Positions 1 through 9,667 of a DNA stretch of 64,000 nucleotides are shown one piece after another. The DNA comes from Candidatus Heimdallarchaeota archaeon (GTDB lineage Archaea > Asgardarchaeota > Heimdallarchaeia > Heimdallarchaeales > Heimdallarchaeaceae). Numbering within the stretch: the stretch's first letter is position 1; every line of letters begins with the position of its first letter. The position numbers and the translations under genes are program-made. The DNA is taken from NCBI GenBank assembly GCA_030668875.1, contig DAOVER010000008.1, positions 1 to 64,000 on the forward strand, read 5' to 3'. A model generated the notes under the pieces. The model was given only the letters and a program-made list of their open reading frames with translations, did no database searches and was not told the origin of the DNA.

Positions 1-138
1 TTCCAAACTCGCTGCCCCCTTGTTTCTGACATTTGTCGTCTTGAAGAGCCTCCTGCCAAATGGTATAGTGCTACTCATGTCGCTTACTGCCACAACATTG
101 AAGGTGGAGAGGAAGACCCACAAGTTTACGTTAAGTAA
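1..138 (+). CDS. Oligopeptide/dipeptide ABC transporter ATP-binding protein, C-terminal end (partial)
   Basis: The frame is open from the first base and stops at 136-138, giving 45 residues of a protein whose start lies outside the window. The Cys-rich RCP...DIC...EEPP pattern followed by a late Cys-His (AYCHN) is the oligopeptide/dipeptide transporter C-terminal signature found after the nucleotide-binding domain of DppD/DppF- and OppD/OppF-type ATPases; in relatives these cysteines bind an iron-sulfur cluster. The protein would energise peptide uptake at the inner face of the membrane. No permease or binding protein follows it, so it is probably the last gene of its operon. The end overlaps the converging gene on the other strand by 13 bases. 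Confidence 0.8.
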   Translation, partial: FQTRCPLVSDICRLEEPPAKWYSATHVAYCHNIEGGEEDPQVYVK

Positions 139-842
139 TCCTCTATCTTTTCTTTTCCTTTTTCTTTTCTCTTATTGTTATAGTACTTATTGTAAATTAG
201 CAGAGTTATTAACACTACTTCTACTGCCGTCATCACTAGCAGTATAGTTGTTTGCCAGTCTAATGGAAAATATGTTATTTTTCCCCAATTTGCAGGTGTA
301 CTCTGATATGATATTGTAGATGAATTGTCATTGAATTCAACAACTGTTTTGTAAACCCTCACCCCAAATGTGTAGTGCTCCTCGCTATATCCATCTATCT
401 CATTTCTAAAATTATATCTTCCATCTGGTGGTGTAGTTTCATTGTAATTTTCAATGTATAGATCAACATATGACCCAAATATATTAAGTCCCGGAGCTAT
501 TTTATGTATAGTACATACAAACATTGCAAAATAACTTACATGATAGATATACTCCTCTTCTGCCCAGTCTATTACCACTTTTGGGTCAAAAAGATTCGAA
601 TGGCCTGTTCCAATTTCTAATTCATGATTGTTAGGGTTCCATATTTCGTTCCACATATTAATTCTAAAAGATACACTTGTACCTGATTGATGTGGGGGAT
701 ACGTTAGAAAATCAATTTCCAAAGTTTTTATATAAATATCAGAGTTTTTTCTAATAGAAGTGGGGTATCCTACAGCTAAAACGATGAATAAAATTATTGA
801 TAAAGAGATAAGAACCCTTTTTGTTTTTTTGTTTATCCTCAT
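126..842 (-). CDS. Membrane-anchored surface protein of unknown function
   Basis: A 238-residue protein that I do not recognise. It starts with a Lys/Arg-rich stretch and a hydrophobic segment (about residues 10-26), then has about 165 polar, aromatic-rich residues of predicted beta character, then a second hydrophobic helix (about 200-220) and a very basic tail rich in Lys and Glu. The arrangement suggests an exported domain held at both ends by membrane helices, with the basic tail in the cytoplasm. Several N-x-S/T sites could be glycosylated. It converges on and slightly overlaps the ABC ATPase end. The ATG at 842 is the first in frame. Function is unknown. Confidence 0.6.
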   Translation of the reverse strand: MRINKKTKRVLISLSIILFIVLAVGYPTSIRKNSDIYIKTLEIDFLTYPPHQSGTSVSFRINMWNEIWNPNNHELEIGTGHSNLFDPKVVIDWAEEEYIYHVSYFAMFVCTIHKIAPGLNIFGSYVDLYIENYNETTPPDGRYNFRNEIDGYSEEHYTFGVRVYKTVVEFNDNSSTISYQSTPANWGKITYFPLDWQTTILLVMTAVEVVLITLLIYNKYYNNKRKEKGKEKIEDYLT

Positions 843-1093
843 TGTTCATTATATTATGCTCTCTTTCTTATTAAAACTATTACTTATCTTTTTCTTCTTT
901 CCTTTCTTAAAAAAATGAAACATTCATAATAAGTTAGATAATATTTCAACATCATTAAGCATAAGACAGCTTATGAATTTTTTAGTAAATGTCACTTTAT
1001 TTTCAGCTAGGGTTTTAACAAGGTTTATTAATTTAGTTTCAGAGTATTAGTTGTTAATTATTCACAGAATTAAGGTTTTGTGAGGAATACATC

Positions 1094-1846
1094 ATGAGTA
1101 GAGTAAATCTTGAATCAGCTCAAAATAATGTTGAGCGTGTGACTAGTAATCTTAGCGAGTTACATCAGATTCTTTCTAGTAAGAAAGATGAAGTAACGAC
1201 CAAGATTAATGAAATCAACGAAATTCTATCTACTTACTTCAAACAAGCTGATGATCTCAATCAACTTATTGCTCAAGAAGAAGAGAAGAAGAGCAATAGT
1301 GCCACTGAATTAGATCAATTTAATCAGAAATTACAAGAACTTACCCATAGTAAAGACGTTCTTCAGTCAGAAATCTCAAGTAAGCAGAAAGATATCCAGC
1401 AGCTTTTGAATCTTATTATGGAAAGGGAACAAATTTCTACCGAGCTTAATATGCAAGTAGATTCTCTTAATGAGAAGATGTCTGGTTTCAAAAGAAAAAT
1501 TGAAGAATTAGATGTTCTTAGTAAATCAATTTCTAGTGAGACATCTGGAGCGATTAGAAATAAAGAGATTCAATTAGCCAACTTGAACGGTCAATTTACA
1601 CAGATGATTTCACGTTCAAAAGCTTTGAAATATTTAGTCCAGAAGGATATTGTGGTTTTACCTGAAGTTCAAGTTATCCGTAGTTTAACTACCCCAGGCA
1701 TAAACACTGAGGAAAATCTTAAGAAAATGTCTGGAGTTTCTGAAGAGATTATCAGAAATATTCTTGTCGAACTTGCTAAACGGGAAATAATTTCCTATGA
1801 ACCACATACAGGAAGATTCCAAGTTATATCGGAGATCGATATTTAG
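1094..1846 (+). CDS. Coiled-coil protein with C-terminal winged-helix-like domain (first of a tandem pair)
   Basis: A 250-residue protein. Residues 1 to about 165 form long heptad-rich coiled coil with many Gln, Glu, Lys and Ser, and no membrane segment. The last 65 residues look like a compact winged-helix fold: EVQVIRSLTTPG, then SEEIIRNILVELAKREIISYE, then a short strand. GAGGAA lies upstream of the ATG. The next gene, a few bases on, has the same architecture and the same length, so they are likely co-transcribed paralogues that form a heterodimer. The layout recalls structural chromatin or adaptor proteins, but no specific family is recognised, so function is open. Confidence 0.65.
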   Translation: MSRVNLESAQNNVERVTSNLSELHQILSSKKDEVTTKINEINEILSTYFKQADDLNQLIAQEEEKKSNSATELDQFNQKLQELTHSKDVLQSEISSKQKDIQQLLNLIMEREQISTELNMQVDSLNEKMSGFKRKIEELDVLSKSISSETSGAIRNKEIQLANLNGQFTQMISRSKALKYLVQKDIVVLPEVQVIRSLTTPGINTEENLKKMSGVSEEIIRNILVELAKREIISYEPHTGRFQVISEIDI

Positions 1847-1855
1847 GTGATTGAT

Positions 1856-2611
1856 ATGTCAGAAGAAGAAAGAATGATAAAAATTATTGGCGACATCAAA
1901 CAAGATGTAGAGGAATTAACTTCACGAAATACTTCAGTTATTTCTAACACTAATCAAACATTAGAATCTGTAATAGATGATCTTAGAGCAATTCCTGAGT
2001 ATATTATTGCACTCAAAAGGAATCTAGAAGAGCTAAGGCAATCTAATTCAGACTTAGAGCAAAAAATAATTCAAACTAATCAAGCAATTGAAACAGTTAC
2101 TGCTGAAATTGAGATTAATGATAGTAAGAAACATGAGTTAGATGAAACTGAGATTAATAAGAGAAATAAAAAACAGGAGCTTGAAACTAGCATATCTAAT
2201 CTACAAAATGACAAGAATAGGTTGGAACAAGAGTTCGAACATCTTTCAAGCTCGGCAAAGAATAAAGAAGAAGCTTACACTCATCTCGAAGCAAAATATA
2301 GGCAAGATCTGGAAGACATGGAACAAAAAATCATCGAATCTCAAGCATTTCTTGCACAAGCAAAAGAAGATAACAAGCTTATTGTTTATCTAATGGATGC
2401 TGGATTACTTGATGTTCCAGAAGCTGAAATTGTGTCAATTGTTGCTTCCTCTCCAGATGGATTGAAGCTTGATGAAATTAAGAGTAAGGTTACTATGGCT
2501 ACAGTAAGAGTTCAACCTGTTCTTAATAACTTACTTGAGAAAGTACTAGAATATGATAATTATTCAGATTCCTATAGAATTCTAGAAGCACTAAGAAAAG
2601 AATTCCACTAA
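1856..2611 (+). CDS. Coiled-coil protein with C-terminal winged-helix-like domain (second of a tandem pair)
   Basis: The partner of the preceding gene: about 175 residues of coiled coil, then a C-terminal domain beginning DVPEAEIVSIVASSPDG, which lines up with VLPEVQVIRSLTTPG of the first protein, and ending in a helix-turn-helix-like stretch. The ATG at 1856 is preferred over the GTG at 1847 because AGGTGA (1845-1850) is spaced five bases before the ATG and would overlap the GTG. The Shine-Dalgarno begins inside the stop region of the first gene, so translation is probably coupled. No catalytic motif is visible. The pair probably arose by duplication. Confidence 0.65.
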   Translation: MSEEERMIKIIGDIKQDVEELTSRNTSVISNTNQTLESVIDDLRAIPEYIIALKRNLEELRQSNSDLEQKIIQTNQAIETVTAEIEINDSKKHELDETEINKRNKKQELETSISNLQNDKNRLEQEFEHLSSSAKNKEEAYTHLEAKYRQDLEDMEQKIIESQAFLAQAKEDNKLIVYLMDAGLLDVPEAEIVSIVASSPDGLKLDEIKSKVTMATVRVQPVLNNLLEKVLEYDNYSDSYRILEALRKEFH

Positions 2612-2629
2612 GTATGATTTAAACACTAG

Positions 2630-4087
<1,458 letters not shown>

Positions 4088-4127
4088 AAATTTATTTCGA
4101 CATTAAGTCGAATTTTCTTTTCTTTCT

Positions 4128-7067
4128 CTATTTTTGTTTATGAGGTTTAATTATCATTCCTTCTCCCCTTTGGGCATCGATGGCAATCGTTAATGGTTTT
4201 CTAGTTCTAACATGACGAACATATGTTAAATTGTTTATACTCTTTTGATTAGCTAACCAATCCCAATCAATTTTGTGTTGTTCTGAATTGTGTTTAATAT
4301 GGAAATACCCTATATTTGCTGTAATAATGTTATGGAAAAAGTGACTACCTTGAGAGAAATCTACACTGAAATCATCTGTCGTAGCTTCAATGATAGTTTT
4401 TGCTCCACTAATATTATTCCATTTTGCAGGAATCCCAAGAAAACGATCTGCTGTTCCCCATCGACCAAAACCCATTAACAAATATGGTCGTTTTTCTTTT
4501 AACATTTGGGCGTTTAACTTATCAATTTCCTCAACAATATCAAGCGTAGCTGTTTTGTCAAACATTTCAGGTTTAACATAGATAATATCCTTTACATCTT
4601 TCATTATTAGGTTCCCGGAAACTTGTGTAGAATACGCGAGTACCTGTTTCAAATCCACTGATTCAAAGTCTTCTTTGGAGATAAGTTCTTGATGTAAAAA
4701 CGGTCTTATTTGTAAAATATGAAATGTATCCACGTCACCTTTTTGTTCTCCGAAATTGCAAGCATATTCAATTTCTATTGAACTACCAAATGCTTTCTCA
4801 CCCACTGATAACAATCGAGTAATAAGCTTAGCTAAAGGAAATGTTTCAAATTTTAGCTGATTATTGAAAGTGATTACGGGAGAACCTTCCCCGAAAAAGC
4901 CTGAATTCAATGTCTCCGAATTGAAATTATATGTGTCTGCGATTCTGGGTAACGTTCCATCCTCTATTGCATCAGATAGATTAAGTTTAACAAGATAAGG
5001 ATCATCATCCAATATATCAAAGTCATCCCTTGTCAAGTCAACTGCATAGTAATGTCTTTGACTCTGTTTGAGAAGAATTTCTGGAGTTGAATAAAAATTC
5101 ATTTTAGGATATTTGGGGCAGAATCTTAGTGCAGATTCACCTTCAACGATCGTTTTTCCAAGACCCAATGCGACATGAGCTATTCTGTCTTCAGGTTTCA
5201 TATACTCGCCAAACGGGTAGTAATTATATGAAGAAGCTGTACCTGAGAAATCTGGATATAGCCGGTTGTTGTGTTCCTTTCCTACTACTTGCTGGATAAC
5301 TACAGCCATTTTTGATTCTTCAATTGTTTGATTAATAGTCTCTGCATAAGACATAGCTAGAGATAAGAACTGAGATGCATACACTAATTTGATAGCTGTA
5401 CATAATTGATTCAATTTTTCATTTTCACTAGAAGAATTATTAGGAATCATGTAAGTGTTGAATATACCTGCAAAGGGCTGATAAGCAGAATCTTCTAATA
5501 GACTTGAAGACCTCACTGCAATAGGTCCGTCGATGTCTTTTAAAAGAAATTTTAAATCAGATTTAATACTCTTAGAGAGTTTTGATTTTACAAATTTCTC
5601 TTTAATCTGCTGATCTGATACCCCAGATAATGCAAAAGTGAAAAGATTATTATCTTCCATAAAACGGTCATATTCATCAGTTCCAATTACTATAGTTTGA
5701 GGAATTTCAATTGAAATATTTTTAAATTCTTTTTGGAACAAAAGAGAGTTAATCAAGAACATAAGAAAGGCTAAACCTCGTCCTTTACCACCAAGAGAGC
5801 CAGGACGTAGTCTTAAAAACAAAATTTCTGAATGGTAATTTTCTCTACTGAAATCATTAACAATCCCTCGTGTTTTTTCAACCACTACATCCTTTATGGT
5901 AGAAAGCAAAAAGTCTCTGAGTTCTTCTCCTACAAATTCAGAAACCTTGCGCGGTCGTAATTTCTCAGCTATCTCAAATTCTCCCCTTGCACTCAACCAA
6001 TTTGAGAAATAATCACTTTGACCATGGTAAGCTAGAGATTCAAATGGGACGCGCTCAATTTCTTTGTAAAAATTAATTATATCACTAGATCTTCCTATCT
6101 CTTTACCGTCAGCATCTCGAAAAACGAAGTCACCGAAACCTACTCTATCAAGCAACCACTTTCGTAAATCCAAAAGCATACTATGTGATCTCTTATAAAG
6201 AAAGGAAATACCTTTCTTATGTGCCTTTTCGCGGTATTTTTCCTTTGATGATTGCAGAATCATTGGCATGTTAGGATAATCCTCTTTAACCTTTCTAGCA
6301 AATAAGAAACCAGCTTGTTTATCCAAAATATCATTGCGAGGAAATTCAACATCACAAACGATACCTAATACACTACGCTTATACTTCTTGTAGAGCATCA
6401 GTGCCTCTTCATAAGTCTCAGCAAGAAGAATCTTGGGTCTGATTCTCATTTTCAGCAAATCTTGAAAGTCATTGGTACCCTCTGTAATCAGACGATGTGT
6501 TTGACGCATAATTTCGCCATACATTTCAGGTAGAAGTAAGGAATAGAAACGTATTGAATCTTCGACAAATATGAACACTTTAACTTGACCAGCATTCGTA
6601 TCATATTCAGCATTTATTTTATCTTCAAGATGTTTAATAATTGCAACAAATATCTTAGAATCACCATTCCAAACAAAGGTGCGATCTATCCCTTCACGTT
6701 TGGAAATTTCTGGGATGTATTTAATCTCAACAACACTATTTAAGAGCAATATTACTGGTATATCTCTGATTTCCTTTACACTTTTTCCAAAAGAAAACAC
6801 ATCCATATCACCAAGTCTTCGCATAGTTATAACCAAATCAAAATTACTCTCATGTAATAAGGTTAAAGCTTCTTTTGCGGAAGAAACTCTTGTTATCCTA
6901 GGTAAAGTTCGAAGGTTAAGATTGTGAAATTCCTCGTAAATTTGATCAGAGAGGCGTCCATCCTCTTCAAGCATAAAACTATCATAAACACTGGAAACGA
7001 GTAAAACATTGCTCATTCTTACAGCCATTAATTCATGAAAAACCTTGAATTTGGGCTTATATTCCAT
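4128..7067 (-). CDS. PEP/pyruvate-binding protein with N-terminal receiver-like region
   Basis: A 979-residue protein of a large family that joins receiver-like regions to the ATP-grasp domain of PEP synthase and pyruvate phosphate dikinase. The N-terminal family signature NVLLVSSVYDSFMLEEDGRL is followed by two receiver-like segments (one with VLGIVCDVEFP). The dikinase-type nucleotide domain has GSLGGKGRGLAFL, then GPIAVRSSSLLEDS and a PFAG motif. The conserved end includes LMGFGRWGTADRFLGIP and DFSQGSHFFHNI. The swivelling phosphohistidine and PEP-binding domains of true PEP synthase are not seen, so it may be a regulator or a phosphotransferase of unknown target. The ATG at 7067 is chosen because relatives have an FxxLMxxR stretch before the signature; a GTG at 7109 is the longer option. 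Confidence 0.8.
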   Translation of the reverse strand: MEYKPKFKVFHELMAVRMSNVLLVSSVYDSFMLEEDGRLSDQIYEEFHNLNLRTLPRITRVSSAKEALTLLHESNFDLVITMRRLGDMDVFSFGKSVKEIRDIPVILLLNSVVEIKYIPEISKREGIDRTFVWNGDSKIFVAIIKHLEDKINAEYDTNAGQVKVFIFVEDSIRFYSLLLPEMYGEIMRQTHRLITEGTNDFQDLLKMRIRPKILLAETYEEALMLYKKYKRSVLGIVCDVEFPRNDILDKQAGFLFARKVKEDYPNMPMILQSSKEKYREKAHKKGISFLYKRSHSMLLDLRKWLLDRVGFGDFVFRDADGKEIGRSSDIINFYKEIERVPFESLAYHGQSDYFSNWLSARGEFEIAEKLRPRKVSEFVGEELRDFLLSTIKDVVVEKTRGIVNDFSRENYHSEILFLRLRPGSLGGKGRGLAFLMFLINSLLFQKEFKNISIEIPQTIVIGTDEYDRFMEDNNLFTFALSGVSDQQIKEKFVKSKLSKSIKSDLKFLLKDIDGPIAVRSSSLLEDSAYQPFAGIFNTYMIPNNSSSENEKLNQLCTAIKLVYASQFLSLAMSYAETINQTIEESKMAVVIQQVVGKEHNNRLYPDFSGTASSYNYYPFGEYMKPEDRIAHVALGLGKTIVEGESALRFCPKYPKMNFYSTPEILLKQSQRHYYAVDLTRDDFDILDDDPYLVKLNLSDAIEDGTLPRIADTYNFNSETLNSGFFGEGSPVITFNNQLKFETFPLAKLITRLLSVGEKAFGSSIEIEYACNFGEQKGDVDTFHILQIRPFLHQELISKEDFESVDLKQVLAYSTQVSGNLIMKDVKDIIYVKPEMFDKTATLDIVEEIDKLNAQMLKEKRPYLLMGFGRWGTADRFLGIPAKWNNISGAKTIIEATTDDFSVDFSQGSHFFHNIITANIGYFHIKHNSEQHKIDWDWLANQKSINNLTYVRHVRTRKPLTIAIDAQRGEGMIIKPHKQK

Positions 7068-7202
7068 AAAGAAGCTTTCATCATCAGTAAAAGTTGTCAA
7101 GAAACACACCCATTATCGTATCTATGTTGTAAAATGTGTATCTAACAATTTAAAGATGTTGTAAAGCAGAAAAATGGAAAAAGGGAAAAAAGAGTAGTTA
7201 AC

Positions 7203-8660
7203 TTACTCTGCTAATGGTTCGATTTTTTCAGGTTTTTCTTCTGGAAGGTCTCCAGATTCTCCTTCAACACCAGTTTTCTTAACAAAGAATATTAAAATTC
7301 CAGCGATTAAGAAGAATATTACAGCAAAAAGGAAAAGAAACTTGTATTGTTCACCTTCTGCTAGATCCAATCCGAAGTTTAGTAGATCCAAAACTCCACC
7401 TATGATTACAGGCCCAGTAATAGCTGCAGCGGCTGAGAAGAAGTAATAAATCCCTGTAGCCATACCAATTTTATCCTTTCCAGATAATTCCCAAACAATT
7501 ACAATACTGTTGATATTCACAAATGCCCAACCCACACCTACAAAGAAGAAACATCCAGCATACAATAGTGCTAAGTAGGGTAAATCCATACCAATAAAAG
7601 TTGTTCTAACAGCTAGAGCTGGCAAATTGGCCAATGAGAAGATAGTTGAAATTCCTAGAAAGAATACTATTAATCCAAGACCAATTAGGATAGTTGTTCT
7701 TCTTCCAATCTTTTTAGCAATCAAACCTGCTGGAAATGCAAAAATAATAAATGCTAATGCCACTACTCCAAATATCATACTGATATCAGCTGGAACCATG
7801 AGAAGAACATCTTCACCATAATTGGAAAAGAATGTTTCAATTACGTTGTAACCAAAGAACCATGAGAAGATTGCAAATAGAATAAACAATAAACTTTTAT
7901 CTTTTTGTTTGAATACTTCCTTTAATGCGGGAATAATTTTCACATGCTCTTTTTTCTCAACATCTTTAAGCGTTTCAGGTTCTTTAATTGTGAAGTATAA
8001 AATCACTAGACAAATAAGCAGTACAATTGAAACAAAGATGTATGCCAATATCGTGTTAGACTTTTCTATCATAGGAAATACAAACAAACCTATTAAAGCG
8101 CCAATACCTCCAAGCAGGTTAATAAAACCATTTCCTCGACTTCGAAACTCCTTTCCTACTAAATCAGGCATTAAAGATACTACAGGAGATCTGTAGAGAG
8201 CCATGCTGATATTGAAACCTCCTATGACAAGGAGAAGAAGTATAAAACCTAAGAAAAGAGAATCTGAGCCAGATGCAAATAATACATCAAAACCAAAGAC
8301 ACCTATTAAAATAAAGAATACAGCTGCCAAAGGTATTCCTATAACTAGGAATGGCATTCTACGACCCTTTTTGTTTGGACCATATCTTTTCCAAGTTCTA
8401 TCGCTGACGTGTCCAATCCAAGGTTGCATCAGTACAGCTATGATATTATCTATAACCATAATAGAACCAATAATGAAAGTTTCAAGAGGCAAAGTTCCCC
8501 ACACTTCTCTTAAGTAGCCCTTAAGATAAGTTGGAATATACACATTATATATCACCCAAGTTATTGCTGTAGTGAAAAAACCTAAACCAATAATCGCTGT
8601 AAAAAGATAAGAAAAGCGCTTGCTTTCTTGGGCTTCTTTAAATTTCTCTGAAAATGTCAT
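7203..8660 (-). CDS. MFS sugar:cation symporter, GPH-like
   Basis: A 485-residue transporter with 12 predicted membrane helices, a central cytoplasmic loop rich in Lys and Glu, and an acidic Pro/Glu C-terminal tail. The N-terminal half has PWIGHVSDRTWKRYGPNKKGRRMPFLVIG, resembling the D-R-T..R.GRR.P motif of glycoside-pentoside-hexuronide and sucrose symporters (GPH/SUC type). It probably imports a disaccharide or oligosaccharide with a cation, which agrees with the GH2 and GH3 glycosidases in this window, although it is not adjacent to them. The ATG at 8660 is preferred over an earlier in-frame ATG at 8699 because a TATA-like box lies 26 bases upstream, implying a leaderless mRNA. Confidence 0.85.
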   Translation of the reverse strand: MTFSEKFKEAQESKRFSYLFTAIIGLGFFTTAITWVIYNVYIPTYLKGYLREVWGTLPLETFIIGSIMVIDNIIAVLMQPWIGHVSDRTWKRYGPNKKGRRMPFLVIGIPLAAVFFILIGVFGFDVLFASGSDSLFLGFILLLLVIGGFNISMALYRSPVVSLMPDLVGKEFRSRGNGFINLLGGIGALIGLFVFPMIEKSNTILAYIFVSIVLLICLVILYFTIKEPETLKDVEKKEHVKIIPALKEVFKQKDKSLLFILFAIFSWFFGYNVIETFFSNYGEDVLLMVPADISMIFGVVALAFIIFAFPAGLIAKKIGRRTTILIGLGLIVFFLGISTIFSLANLPALAVRTTFIGMDLPYLALLYAGCFFFVGVGWAFVNINSIVIVWELSGKDKIGMATGIYYFFSAAAAITGPVIIGGVLDLLNFGLDLAEGEQYKFLFLFAVIFFLIAGILIFFVKKTGVEGESGDLPEEKPEKIEPLAE

Positions 8661-8681
8661 AATGAAAACAAACGACTGTTG

Positions 8682-8689
8682 TTTAAATA
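8682..8689 (-). promoter_or_regulatory. TATA-like box of the sugar symporter gene
   Basis: On the minus strand the sequence reads TATTTAAA, centred about 25-26 bases upstream of the ATG at 8660. This is the archaeal TATA-to-transcription-start distance, so the transcript would begin at the start codon itself. Confidence 0.5.
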
Positions 8690-8873
8690 GTTTACTCAAA
8701 ATTGGTGGTTATTGATAAATCAACATAATTCAAAGAAAAATGTTTCATTCTTATAGGAGTATTTATTCCAATAATTGAAATTGATTAGAAAGATATTTTA
8801 ATAATGATGACAAATTTATTCTAAGAAGGTTACATTAATAGCCCTAGTGGTAACAAGCATCAAAGTGATAACA

Positions 8874-9533
8874 ATGACTAACAGAGATGAACAAAATGAA
8901 GATTACAGTCCTTCAGAAGACATAGGTTCAGGATTCTCTGTAAACCATGATGTTTCACTAAGAGATAGTTCTATTGTTGAATTATATGATGAGGGTAAGT
9001 CAACCTACCAGATTGCTGAAGAATTAGAACTTAATAGACACACTGTTTCTAAGGTCTTAAAGAAAAATCAAATTGAAACAAGAACTATTGCTGATTATCA
9101 TAAGCTTAAACATGAAGAAGTAGTTGAACATTTCAATAAAGGTAAAGATAAAAAGGAAATTGCTGTGATTTTAGAATTAACCGATTATACAGTTCGCAAA
9201 GTGCTAGAAGAAAGGGGATTATTGTTAAAGAAGAAAGACAGAGATACAATACTTATTGCCAGATATGTCCAAATGAAGAATAAAGGTTATGACAATGAAT
9301 CAATCTCGATTTTTCTTGGTATCACACAAAAACAATTGAACAAACATATCAGAAATTCTGGAGTCAATGTAACAGCTGTTAGACACAAAACGAAGACAAT
9401 TGAAAATATAGCTGATCTTATAAGAAAAAGGTTAGAGGGCTTCAAAGTAACTGATCTGTCTCTTGAATATGGATTAGATCTTCTGCTCTTAAGAGAAATA
9501 TTCTATGATTTTGGGTTGTGTTGTGAAGTTTAG
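8874..9533 (+). CDS. Protein of four tandem helix-turn-helix units
   Basis: A 219-residue protein. After an acidic leader it shows successive helix-turn-helix-like units of about 45 residues: IVELYDEGKSTYQIAEELEL with a recognition helix NRHTVSKVLKK; VVEHFNKGKDKKEIAVILEL with TDYTVRKVLEE; RYVQMKNKGYDNESISIFLG with TQKQLNKHIR; and a last, more diverged unit around IRKRLEGFKVTDLSLEYGLD. The first two resemble homeodomain-like or resolvase-type HTHs. No other domain is present, so it is probably a DNA-binding regulator with an extended site. AAGTGA five bases before the ATG at 8874 decides the start over a GTG at 8847. It stands alone between divergent genes. Confidence 0.7.
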   Translation: MTNRDEQNEDYSPSEDIGSGFSVNHDVSLRDSSIVELYDEGKSTYQIAEELELNRHTVSKVLKKNQIETRTIADYHKLKHEEVVEHFNKGKDKKEIAVILELTDYTVRKVLEERGLLLKKKDRDTILIARYVQMKNKGYDNESISIFLGITQKQLNKHIRNSGVNVTAVRHKTKTIENIADLIRKRLEGFKVTDLSLEYGLDLLLLREIFYDFGLCCEV

Positions 9534-9667
9534 TACCTAGTTGGTTTTTTTTCTCTTCTAAGTATGAATATTATACTGTTAGTTGTTAATAGTGAAATCT
9601 GAAAGAAGTACAATACTTTAAAATATTAACATTGTTTGAAGATATAAGAAAGGGTTGATTGGCGGAA

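Noticed and set aside
1..247. A hydrophobic 75-residue frame at 20-247 on the plus strand.
   Set aside because: It overlaps the ABC ATPase end in another frame and the opposing surface-protein gene; the ABC frame has the recognisable motif.
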